From Sphingomonas sp. SUN019 (GTDB lineage: Bacteria > Pseudomonadota > Alphaproteobacteria > Sphingomonadales > Sphingomonadaceae): a stretch of DNA of 64,000 nt. Both the position numbers and the translations under genes were made by a program. Below are positions 26,094 through 33,254 of the stretch, piece by piece. Where the stretch lies: contig NZ_CP096971.1 of the NCBI RefSeq assembly GCF_024758705.1, forward strand, positions 1,860,001 through 1,924,000. The letters are read 5' to 3'. Each line of letters opens with the position of its first letter. Position 1 is the first letter of the stretch. Under the pieces are notes generated by a model. The model had not been told where the DNA came from. It saw only the letters and a list, made by a program, of their open reading frames with translations, and ran no database searches.

Positions 26094-28655
26094 TCAGAAC
26101 TTGAACCCGAGCCGCGCGTACCATTCGGCCGGACGGCTGTAGGTGCCGTAGATCTGCCCGCCCGCGATCTGCGCCTGACCCGTCACCAGATAACGTTCGT
26201 CGGTCAGGTTCGTGCCGCCGATGGTCAGGTTCCAGTGTTCGTCGGGCGGGGTGTAGGTGACGCTGGCGTTGACGATGTCGGTGGTCGGCCGCAGCAGCAG
26301 GAACGTCCCCTCGGTATCGTTGCGCATCCCCGTGGTGTGGGTCCAGTCGCCCAGCAGCAGCAGCGTCCCGTCACCGACCGGCAGTTCGAGCCGCGGCGAG
26401 ACGTTGATCTTCCAGTGCGGGGCCTTGGGCAGCGCAGAGCCGTCGCCCACGCCTTGCTGGAACGGGTTCGGCGCGACCTGCGCCGGGGCGAGCACCGTGG
26501 TGTAATAAGCGTCGAGGTAACCGACCGATCCGTTGATCGTGAAGCCGTCGGTCGGCGCGACCACCGCCTCCAGCTCGACGCCCTTGATCCGCGCATCGCC
26601 CGCATTCTGGATCGTCGGCGACACGCCCTGCTGGAAGTTCAGCTGGATGCCATTGTATTCGGTCGTGAAGGCGGCGAGGTTCAGCTGCAACCGGCGATCG
26701 AGCAGCGTCGATTTGACGCCGATCTCGTAAGTTTCAGCCTCCTCCTCGCCGAACGTCGGGGCGAACGGCAGCGGGTTCGACAGCCGCGTCGTCCAGCCGC
26801 CGGTCTTATACCCTTGCGCATACGAACCATACGCCATCACGTCGTCGGTCGGATACACCTGCGCGCCGACCTTAAACGAGAAGTTGTTGAACTTCTGCTT
26901 GTTGGGCGTGCCGGGATAGTAACGGAACGGCTGATCGGGGAACGGGAACCCCAGCGCGGTCGCACACGCGGCGCTCGGCGGGGTGCAGTTGAACAGTTTG
27001 TAGTTGAACCCGTTCACGTCGGACTGAAAGCCGTCGTAGCTCTTGTCCTCCTCGGTATAGCGGCCGCCGGCGGTGATCCCGAACAATTGGCTGATGCGCC
27101 AGTCGACCTGGCCGAACCCGGCATAAGCGTTGGTGTCGACATCGCCCGGCCCGTCCACTTGCAACAGTCCGGCCGAGAAGGTGACGTAATCGTTCAGCTT
27201 GCCCTTTTCCTTGAAGGCGTAGGCGCCGACGACGAAGTTCAATGTATCGTTCAGCAGGCTGCCCGACAGCTGCAGTTCCTGGCTCAGCTGATATTGCTTC
27301 ACGCGGAAGCTGGTCTGCAGGATCGGCAGCGGCGAATTGTCGAGATCGACGCCCGCGGCGAACTTGATCCGGCGATAGGACGAGATCGATTTGACCAGCA
27401 GATCGGGCGTCACGTCGAATTCGAGCGAGAGCGCGACGCCGCCCTGTTTCAGCCGCGAGAAATTGTTGCCGTTGGCGAAGCTCTTGTCCTTGTCGGTGTT
27501 CACCCAGCGGCTGTCGTACGGCAGCAGATCGTTGTTGGGATCGGCGTCGACGTTGACGCTGCCGAGACCCGGCAGCGTGTTGTACCCGTTCACGCTGGAT
27601 CGCGGACCGCACAGATTGGTCGCATTGCGCGCCGCGATCTGCGCCGGCGTCGCGCCGATGCAGAAATTGTAGAGCCCGGCGAACAGGAAGCCAGAACTGC
27701 CTGTCACCACGTCCAGCGCGGTGCCGGGGATGTTGTTCTGCGCCTCGCCCGCGAACGGACCCGGTATCGGGGTGACCGCCAGCACGGTGTTGGCGGTCGA
27801 TTCCTGATCGATGTTGGTATAGTCGCCGGTCAGCGTCGCGCGGAACGTGCCGCCATTGTCCCAGTGCAGCTTCCCGCGCAGGTTCCACGCATTGTCGCCG
27901 CCCTGCCGATCGCGCGTTTCGTAATCCGCCGCGACGAAGCGCGTGAAGGAATCGGTCGCGCTGGGCGTATTCGGAAACTGTTCGCGCTTCTGATATCCCT
28001 TGCGGTTCATGATGCCGAACGCGAGCGAGGAGCTGAGCCCCTTGGCCAGCGGGATCTCCACTACGCCGCGCGCCTGCAGCCGTTCGAAACTGCCGCCGGT
28101 CACGTCGCCCTTGGCCTTGAACGTGTCGCCCGGCGTCGTGGTGACGATCGAGATCGCGCCGCCGATCGTGTTGCGCCCGAACAGCGTGCCCTGCGGCCCC
28201 TTCAGCACCTCGATCCGTTCGACGTCGAGCAGATCCTGGTTCGCGCCGATCGAGCGCCCGAGATAGACGCCATCGAGATACACGCCAACCGCGGGATCGA
28301 TGTTGAACGCAAAGTCGCTCGCGCCGATGCCGCGGATCGTCGCGCCCAGCACCGCCGACGACCCCGAGAACGGGGTCGACGCGTCGAGCGTGACGTTGGG
28401 CGTGATCGCCGACAGGCCAGACACGTTGCCGATCGCGCGTTCCTGCAACGCCTCGCTGGTGAACGCGCTGATCGCGATCGGCACGTCTTGGACGCTTTCC
28501 GACCGGCGCTGCGCGGTGACGACGACGTCCTGGATGCCGCTGGCTTCGGCGGGCGGGGTGGCGGCGGGCGGCGCGTCCTGCGCCTGCGCCACGCCCGGCA
28601 TCAGCAGCGCCACAGCCAATGCCCCCAACGAAACGTTGATTCTTGGATCGCGCAT
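26094..28655 (-). CDS. TonB-dependent receptor (probable aromatic/lignin-dimer importer)
   Basis: An 853-aa outer-membrane TBDR. A signal peptide (LGALAVALLMPGVAQAQ) ends near residue 26; the plug includes DVVVTAQRRSESVQDVPIAI and VLKGPQGTLFGRNTIGGAI, and the C-terminus is YARLGFKF, a typical beta-barrel end. No N-terminal signalling (FecR-like) extension. Sphingomonads use such receptors to import lignin-derived biaryls and other aromatics. It lies just upstream of the DAD-like cupin and ten-gene operon and downstream of an AraC gene, with a 21-bp-spaced direct repeat in its promoter. Substrate: likely a lignin-derived ketone or dimer. Confidence 0.92.
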   Translation of the reverse strand: MRDPRINVSLGALAVALLMPGVAQAQDAPPAATPPAEASGIQDVVVTAQRRSESVQDVPIAISAFTSEALQERAIGNVSGLSAITPNVTLDASTPFSGSSAVLGATIRGIGASDFAFNIDPAVGVYLDGVYLGRSIGANQDLLDVERIEVLKGPQGTLFGRNTIGGAISIVTTTPGDTFKAKGDVTGGSFERLQARGVVEIPLAKGLSSSLAFGIMNRKGYQKREQFPNTPSATDSFTRFVAADYETRDRQGGDNAWNLRGKLHWDNGGTFRATLTGDYTNIDQESTANTVLAVTPIPGPFAGEAQNNIPGTALDVVTGSSGFLFAGLYNFCIGATPAQIAARNATNLCGPRSSVNGYNTLPGLGSVNVDADPNNDLLPYDSRWVNTDKDKSFANGNNFSRLKQGGVALSLEFDVTPDLLVKSISSYRRIKFAAGVDLDNSPLPILQTSFRVKQYQLSQELQLSGSLLNDTLNFVVGAYAFKEKGKLNDYVTFSAGLLQVDGPGDVDTNAYAGFGQVDWRISQLFGITAGGRYTEEDKSYDGFQSDVNGFNYKLFNCTPPSAACATALGFPFPDQPFRYYPGTPNKQKFNNFSFKVGAQVYPTDDVMAYGSYAQGYKTGGWTTRLSNPLPFAPTFGEEEAETYEIGVKSTLLDRRLQLNLAAFTTEYNGIQLNFQQGVSPTIQNAGDARIKGVELEAVVAPTDGFTINGSVGYLDAYYTTVLAPAQVAPNPFQQGVGDGSALPKAPHWKINVSPRLELPVGDGTLLLLGDWTHTTGMRNDTEGTFLLLRPTTDIVNASVTYTPPDEHWNLTIGGTNLTDERYLVTGQAQIAGGQIYGTYSRPAEWYARLGFKF

Positions 28656-28750
28656 ATCGGTTCCTCCCCAGCAGCCTCGCCCAGCGGCCTCGCTATTATC
28701 GCGATGGTCCGTGGGACTGATTCTAGGCGAGCGTTACGACGCGGTCTTGC

Positions 28751-28784
28751 ACTGGCGCGAAATAGGGCCGGACTGGCGCGAAAT
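28751..28784. promoter_or_regulatory. AraC-type direct-repeat operator upstream of TBDR
   Basis: ACTGGCGCGAAAT occurs at 28751-28763 and again at 28772-28784, 21 bp start to start (two helical turns), the usual arrangement for AraC-family dimers. It lies about 96-129 bp upstream of the TBDR start and between it and the AraC gene. Confidence 0.62.
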
Positions 28785-28798
28785 CGCTGCCGCCCGGA

Positions 28799-29731
28799 TT
28801 ATGCCCCCGCGCGATAGGCGCTGGGGGTCCGGCCGTAGCGTTGACGGAAGCAGCGCGCGAAATAGGCGCTGTCGTTGAAGCCGAGGTCGAACGCGATCTC
28901 GGTCACGCTGATCGCGGAGTTGGAGGTCAGTATCTCCGCCGCACGCTCGAGCCGCTGTTCGGCGACATGCCCGGCCGGGGTGGTGCCCATCGCGGCGAAG
29001 ACGTTCTGCACCGTGCGCGGGCTGATCCCCAGTTCCTCCGCGATCGTCGCAGCGCGCAGATCGGGATCGCCGAGCCGCGTGTCGACCAGCGCCAGCACAC
29101 GCTCCCGCAAATGCCCGCCCCCCGCCAGCGGCCGTCCCACCGGCGCAATGTTGACCGCCAGCGCGGCGAGGTCGGCGAATACCGTCGCGACACCCGCCTG
29201 CCAATCGGGATCGGCGTGGCTCTGGTCGCCCTGATGCCACAGCGACAGCAGGAAATCGTGGAACACGCGTCCGCCCGCGCCCGCGCCCGAGATTGTCGTG
29301 CCCAGCCGGTCGTCCAATCCGCGTATCTTGTGTTCGATCAGCCGCCGCGGGAATTGCACGACCAGCAGTTCGTGCATGGCGAGATCGACGAGATACGGCC
29401 GCGCCGCCGACATGAGGACGAAATCGCCGGGATTGAGCAGCGCCTCGCGGCCGTTCTGCCGGTGACAACTGGTCCCGCGCCGCTGCAGGTGGAGCACGAT
29501 CTGCTCTTCGTCGGCCGCCCGATCGGCGTCGCGGCCGACCTGCGCCGGGTCCGATCGCGGGCGGATCATGTTCAGGTCGCCGACCTTCCAGCGCCACATT
29601 TCGGCGGCGAAATCGGGCTTCGCGGTGTTGACCCAGGTGCCGGTATAGACGCGGTCGACCAGCTCATTCCAGAACGGCAGGCGTTCGGCCGGGGCAAGAC
29701 CGAGCGTGTCGAATTTCTGCACTGCATTCAT
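28799..29731 (-). CDS. AraC-family transcriptional regulator
   Basis: A 310-aa regulator. An N-terminal AraC-binding-2-like domain (AERLPFWNELVDRVYTG, HLQRRGTSCHRQNGREA) is followed by a C-terminal double HTH with LGISPRTVQNVFA and SVTEIAFDLGFNDSAYFARC. This domain pair is seen in FeaR/NahS-like activators of aromatic catabolism. The start at 29731 overlaps the MFS gene stop by ATGA and follows a GGGAGG site, so transporter and regulator are one operon. A direct repeat just past its 3' end, in front of the TBDR, is the likely binding site; the MFS-AraC operon itself has a different palindrome at 31032. Confidence 0.9.
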   Translation of the reverse strand: MNAVQKFDTLGLAPAERLPFWNELVDRVYTGTWVNTAKPDFAAEMWRWKVGDLNMIRPRSDPAQVGRDADRAADEEQIVLHLQRRGTSCHRQNGREALLNPGDFVLMSAARPYLVDLAMHELLVVQFPRRLIEHKIRGLDDRLGTTISGAGAGGRVFHDFLLSLWHQGDQSHADPDWQAGVATVFADLAALAVNIAPVGRPLAGGGHLRERVLALVDTRLGDPDLRAATIAEELGISPRTVQNVFAAMGTTPAGHVAEQRLERAAEILTSNSAISVTEIAFDLGFNDSAYFARCFRQRYGRTPSAYRAGA

Positions 29732-30984
29732 GCCGTCGCCTCCCGCAGCGCAGCCCCGCGCCGCGCCACGATCCGCGGCGCGGTCTCCCGCAGGCCGATC
29801 GCGACCAGGCCGCCCAGGATGGTCAGGACCAGCATGATCCACAGCGGTGCGGCGAGACTCGTGGCATCGGCCCAGCGGCCCGCGATCCACGGCGCCAGCA
29901 CGCCACCCAGCACCTCGCCCGATCCCATGCACAGTCCAAGCGCGGTGGCGGTGCGGCGCGGATCTACGCTTTCCGACGGGACGGTCGCCATGAACAACGG
30001 GAAGATGCCGTTCAGGCCCCAGCCGAGGAAGAAGATCAGCGCCAGCCCCCATGCCGACCCACCGAAGAACATCGCCCCCAGCGGCAGGATTGCGCCGAGC
30101 AGCGGCATCGCGATCATCACCGGGCGGCGGCCGATACGGTCCGACAGGCCGGAGATCGCGAAGCTGCCGATCGTCGCCGATATGCCGAGCGTCCCCATCA
30201 GCCATTGCATCGTGCTGGGCGCATAGCCGCGCACCTCGGTCAGGTAGAGCGGCATGAACGCCCAGCAGGTGACGAGGTACGACACCATGATCACAGACAT
30301 CGCGCAGCACAGCGCGACATTGCGATCGCGCAGCACCGCCCACGGCGATTCCTTTTCGGCTGCGGGATCCACCGGCGGCGGCGCGGCGGGCTCGCGAATC
30401 AAAAACCAGATCAATCCGGCGCTGATCAGGCCGGGAATCCCCGCTAGATAGAACGCCTCGCGCCAGCCGTAGGCGGCGGCGAACGACACCAGCAGCACCG
30501 GTGCGACGAACGATCCGAGCAGGTTGGAGCCGAAGTTCTGCGCGATGCCCTGCGCCAGGCCACGCCGTTCGGGCGTCACCTCGCTCGCCACCATCGCATG
30601 GCTGATCGGCATCACGCCGCCCTCCGCCGCGCCCATCAGCAGCCGCGCGCCGAGCAGCAACGCGAAGCTTTGCGCCAGACCGGTCAGGAACGAGCAGACC
30701 GAGAAGATCAATGTCGCCAGCACGAGCAACAGCTTGCGATTGCCGATCCGGTCGGACAGCCGCCCGATCCCGAACGCCGCCAATGCCCAGGTCAGCGACA
30801 GCGCGCTCTGCAGGATGCCGACCTGTTCGTTGCTCAGGCCCAGTTCGGGCTTCACGAACGGCATGAGGAAGTTGAGCGAATTGCGGTCGAAGAAGACGAT
30901 GCCGAAGTTCAGGCTGAGCAACCCGACCAGCAACACCTGGTATGATGCGGATCGATTGCCGGCCTTGGTCGCCATCCTGTCCAT
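29728..30984 (-). CDS. MFS transporter (aromatic acid type candidate)
   Basis: A 418-aa major facilitator with about 12 predicted membrane helices; the loop motif IGRLSDRIGNRKLLLVLA lies between helices 2 and 3 and repeats as GLSDRIGRRPVMIA between helices 8 and 9. The helix-1 DRNSLNFLMP motif is typical of the anion/cation symporter (ACS) family, which includes carriers for aromatic acids and DdvK-like 5,5'-dehydrodivanillate uptake. Inner-membrane partner for the TBDR downstream would make sense. Its promoter contains the best copy of the shared 17-bp palindrome (31032-31050). Confidence 0.87.
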   Translation of the reverse strand: MDRMATKAGNRSASYQVLLVGLLSLNFGIVFFDRNSLNFLMPFVKPELGLSNEQVGILQSALSLTWALAAFGIGRLSDRIGNRKLLLVLATLIFSVCSFLTGLAQSFALLLGARLLMGAAEGGVMPISHAMVASEVTPERRGLAQGIAQNFGSNLLGSFVAPVLLVSFAAAYGWREAFYLAGIPGLISAGLIWFLIREPAAPPPVDPAAEKESPWAVLRDRNVALCCAMSVIMVSYLVTCWAFMPLYLTEVRGYAPSTMQWLMGTLGISATIGSFAISGLSDRIGRRPVMIAMPLLGAILPLGAMFFGGSAWGLALIFFLGWGLNGIFPLFMATVPSESVDPRRTATALGLCMGSGEVLGGVLAPWIAGRWADATSLAAPLWIMLVLTILGGLVAIGLRETAPRIVARRGAALREATA

Positions 30985-31031
30985 CCCCTGATCCGCTGGT
31001 TTCGGGGCGTCACCCCGTCAGCGCGTCATTT

Positions 31032-31050
31032 TTGTACGCATAGCATACAA
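31032..31050. promoter_or_regulatory. Operator-like palindrome upstream of MFS-AraC operon
   Basis: TTGTACGCATAGCATACAA: the most symmetrical copy of TGTAYGC-N3-GCRTACA. It lies 47 bp upstream of the MFS start, in the gap to the VOC gene. Confidence 0.65.
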
Positions 31051-31080
31051 TATCGCCTGCGGTTCGACAAGTCCGCCGCC

Positions 31081-31641
31081 TCACGCGAACGGACGGATCG
31101 GATCGGCGCCATCCCAGCCGATCGACGCGCGCCTGAAGGCGGTGAACGCGGCGTCCATACCGGGGGTGGCGGGGATCAGTTCGACGAAGTGCGGATGCTG
31201 TGGACCGCCATCGAGGTACGCGACGTGGCCGCCGGTCGGCACGCCGGCGGTGAAGGCGAGCGTATAGCCGCGCGCGACATAGGCGGCGGTTTCTGCCTCC
31301 ACGTCGTCGACCGCGATCCCGACATGATGGAAACCGTATCCGCGCCGCTCGATCATCTCGCGATACACCGACGGGCAGTCGTCCTTCGGCTGGATCAGCT
31401 CGATCTGCATATGCCCCGCAAATGCCATCGCGATGCGCACGTCGGCGCGCGATGGCGCCCCGCGATAGACGTGATCGGGGCCGATGAAGCTATCGAGCAG
31501 GAACCACGGCCCGGTGCGCAGATCGCGTACCCACCAATCGATCGCCGCCTCCATGTCTTCCACGACATAGGCCATCTGCGCGATCCCGCCGACGCGCTGG
31601 CCGAAGCCGAGCAACCGGCCCGCGTGCGGATCAGTCGACAC
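31081..31641 (-). CDS. VOC family protein (glyoxalase-4-like)
   Basis: A 186-aa VOC-fold protein. IAQMAYVVEDMEAAIDWWV and GFHHVGIAVDDVEAETAAY are the two beta-alpha-beta units, and HPHFVELIP would provide the final metal ligand. Similar proteins are annotated as methylmalonyl-CoA-epimerase-like or lactoylglutathione-lyase-like; substrate unknown. It overlaps the quinone-oxidoreductase gene by 11 bp and is the second gene of that two-gene operon. Not related closely to the VOC protein at 1927-2325. Confidence 0.8.
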   Translation of the reverse strand: MSTDPHAGRLLGFGQRVGGIAQMAYVVEDMEAAIDWWVRDLRTGPWFLLDSFIGPDHVYRGAPSRADVRIAMAFAGHMQIELIQPKDDCPSVYREMIERRGYGFHHVGIAVDDVEAETAAYVARGYTLAFTAGVPTGGHVAYLDGGPQHPHFVELIPATPGMDAAFTAFRRASIGWDGADPIRPFA

Positions 31642-32647
31642 GGATCACCACCTTTCCGAACAGATCGGGCGAGGATTGATAGTCGTAGGCCTGCCGCGCT
31701 TCGTCGAACGCGAACACGCGGTCGATCGCAGGCTTGATCCCGGTCGTGTCGATCGCGCGGTTGAGCGCGATCGCCATCGCGGCCGATCCGACGAAGATGC
31801 CGCGCAGCGATGCGCCCTTAAACATCAGCGCGTGCGGGCCGGTTTCGCCGCTGCGCGTCAGCACGCCGATCAGCGCGACTTCGCCGTTGAAGCCGACCGC
31901 GGCCATCGATTGCGCCAGTGTTCCCGCCCCGCCGACCTCGACGACATGATCGACGCCGCCGCCCGCCAGCGTCGCCGCCGCCGCGCCCCAATCGGGCGTG
32001 GTGCGATAATTGATCGTCTCGTCCGCCCCCAGCGCACGGATGCGCGCCAGCTTCTCGTCCGACGACGATGTCGCGACGACGCGCGCGCCGGCTGCCTTCG
32101 CGATCGCCAGCGCGAGCAGCGACACGCCGCCGGTGCCGAGCACCAGCACGCTGCGCCCCGGCCCGACCGCGCGTGGCCCCTCCATCAGCGCATTCCACGC
32201 GGTGACGCCCGCGCACGGCAGGGTCGCGGCCTCCTCGAACGACAGGCTCGCCGCGATCGGCACGACGCCGCGTTCAGGCAGGACGACATATTCGCTCAAC
32301 ATCCCCGCCGCGGGCGGTGCGCCGAGCGCGACGCCGGGATTGGGATTGGGCGGTCCGGCCAGCCAGTTCTGGAAGAACGTCCCCGCGACGCGATCACCGG
32401 GCGCAAAGGCCGTGACGCCCTCGCCGACCGCTTCCACCTCGCCCGCGCCGTCGGACAGCGGCGTCAGGTCGCGGTCGATCGCGCCGCCGAAATACTGGCC
32501 CTTCACGATCAGCTGGTCGCGGTAGTTGAGCGAACACGCACGCACCCGGATCAGCACCTCGCCGGGGCCGAGCGCGGGCTTCGCCGCTTCCACCAGCGCC
32601 AGATCATCGAGCGAACCCGCGCCTGCCGCCAATCGCCACGTCTTCAT
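31631..32647 (-). CDS. NAD(P)-dependent zinc-free MDR oxidoreductase (quinone reductase-like)
   Basis: A 338-aa MDR protein without catalytic or structural zinc cysteines. SLNYRDQLIVKGQY, SDGAGEVEAVGEGV and VLGTGGVSLLALAIAKAAG mark the fold; it belongs with quinone reductase/enoyl reductase-type enzymes rather than alcohol dehydrogenases. The start at 32647 follows GGGAGAGGG. Its promoter contains two copies of the shared palindrome (32666-32684, 32693-32711), which links it to the ligM/lignostilbene-dioxygenase regulon and suggests reduction of an unsaturated ketone or quinone in aromatic breakdown. Confidence 0.86.
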   Translation of the reverse strand: MKTWRLAAGAGSLDDLALVEAAKPALGPGEVLIRVRACSLNYRDQLIVKGQYFGGAIDRDLTPLSDGAGEVEAVGEGVTAFAPGDRVAGTFFQNWLAGPPNPNPGVALGAPPAAGMLSEYVVLPERGVVPIAASLSFEEAATLPCAGVTAWNALMEGPRAVGPGRSVLVLGTGGVSLLALAIAKAAGARVVATSSSDEKLARIRALGADETINYRTTPDWGAAAATLAGGGVDHVVEVGGAGTLAQSMAAVGFNGEVALIGVLTRSGETGPHALMFKGASLRGIFVGSAAMAIALNRAIDTTGIKPAIDRVFAFDEARQAYDYQSSPDLFGKVVIRVD

Positions 32648-32665
32648 CACCCTCTCCCATTTTTT

Positions 32666-32711
32666 CTGTACGCCACGCAAACAATCGCTAGATTGTATGC
32701 AAGGCAAGCGA
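32666..32711. promoter_or_regulatory. Tandem operator-like palindromes upstream of quinone oxidoreductase
   Basis: CTGTACGCCACGCAAACAA at 32666-32684 and TTGTATGCAAGGCAAGCGA at 32693-32711. The centres are 27 bp apart. Both fit TGTAYGC-N3-GCAWRCR; the first differs from the ligM-promoter site at only three positions. Confidence 0.6.
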
Positions 32712-32747
32712 ATTCATGCACCGACGGACAAGGAGTGGACCTCGGAA

Positions 32748-32987
32748 ATGATACCCGATCGCGCGCGCGCCACGCCTCCATCCGGACACGATTTTGCGTC
32801 CCGCCCGGTACTTGCCTTGGTTCCGGACAATCTTGAGACGTTGCTGACCGGCGTCATCGCACGGCTCCGGTCGCTGCCCGACGCAAGCCCCGATTGTCGC
32901 CGCGACGCGATGGCCGCAATCGCGATCGGTCGTGCGACGGGGTTGCTCAAGCCGCGGGCGCAGCTTGCGGCGGTCGAGTCGCGGTAG
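32748..32987 (+). CDS. Hypothetical small protein
   Basis: A 79-aa open frame with a plausible AAGGAG site upstream (though distant, 12 bp) and an ATG at 32748. No recognised domain; the middle (PDNLETLLTGVIARLRSL) could be a helix. It ends 4 bp before the convergent FdsD stop. It could be a real small gene transcribed from the same divergent promoter as the quinone oxidoreductase, or a chance frame in GC-rich DNA. Confidence 0.35.
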   Translation: MIPDRARATPPSGHDFASRPVLALVPDNLETLLTGVIARLRSLPDASPDCRRDAMAAIAIGRATGLLKPRAQLAAVESR

Positions 32988-32990
32988 AAC

Positions 32991-33254
32991 CTACCCAGCG
33001 TCGGATCCGCCCGCGAACACCGTCGCCGCGCTCTGCGCATCGGGCGTTCCGCGGTCCCGCAACAGCCGTACCGCGTCCGCCGCGATCGGCTCCAGTCCGT
33101 CCTCCACCGCGATGATCTGCGCGCGCATCCGTGGATCCCAGAACGCCGCGATATGGTCCGCGGTGGCCAGCGCCGCCGCCGCATCGCCCTGCACCGCCAG
33201 GTTCCGCGCGATCTGATTGGCCATGTAAATCAGGCGCTGGTCGGGCGACATCAT
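32991..33254 (-). CDS. fdsD: Formate dehydrogenase delta subunit
   Basis: An 87-aa protein matching the FdsD family: MANQIARNLAVQGDAAAALATADH followed by IAAFWDPRMRAQI. FdsD is a small subunit or assembly factor of the soluble NAD-dependent molybdenum formate dehydrogenase. Its ATG overlaps the fdsA stop (ATGA), consistent with the order in other fds operons. Cytoplasmic. Confidence 0.88.
   Translation of the reverse strand: MMSPDQRLIYMANQIARNLAVQGDAAAALATADHIAAFWDPRMRAQIIAVEDGLEPIAADAVRLLRDRGTPDAQSAATVFAGGSDAG

Noticed and set aside
26049..28817. A 922-codon open frame on the plus strand opposite the TBDR
   Set aside because: Arg/His/Asp-rich low-complexity translation typical of antisense frames in GC-rich DNA; the minus strand encodes a clear TBDR with signal peptide and plug.
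28799..30343. A 514-residue AraC protein
   Set aside because: The N-terminal 200 residues are out-of-frame MFS sequence; the real start is the ATG at 29731 with GGGAGG upstream.
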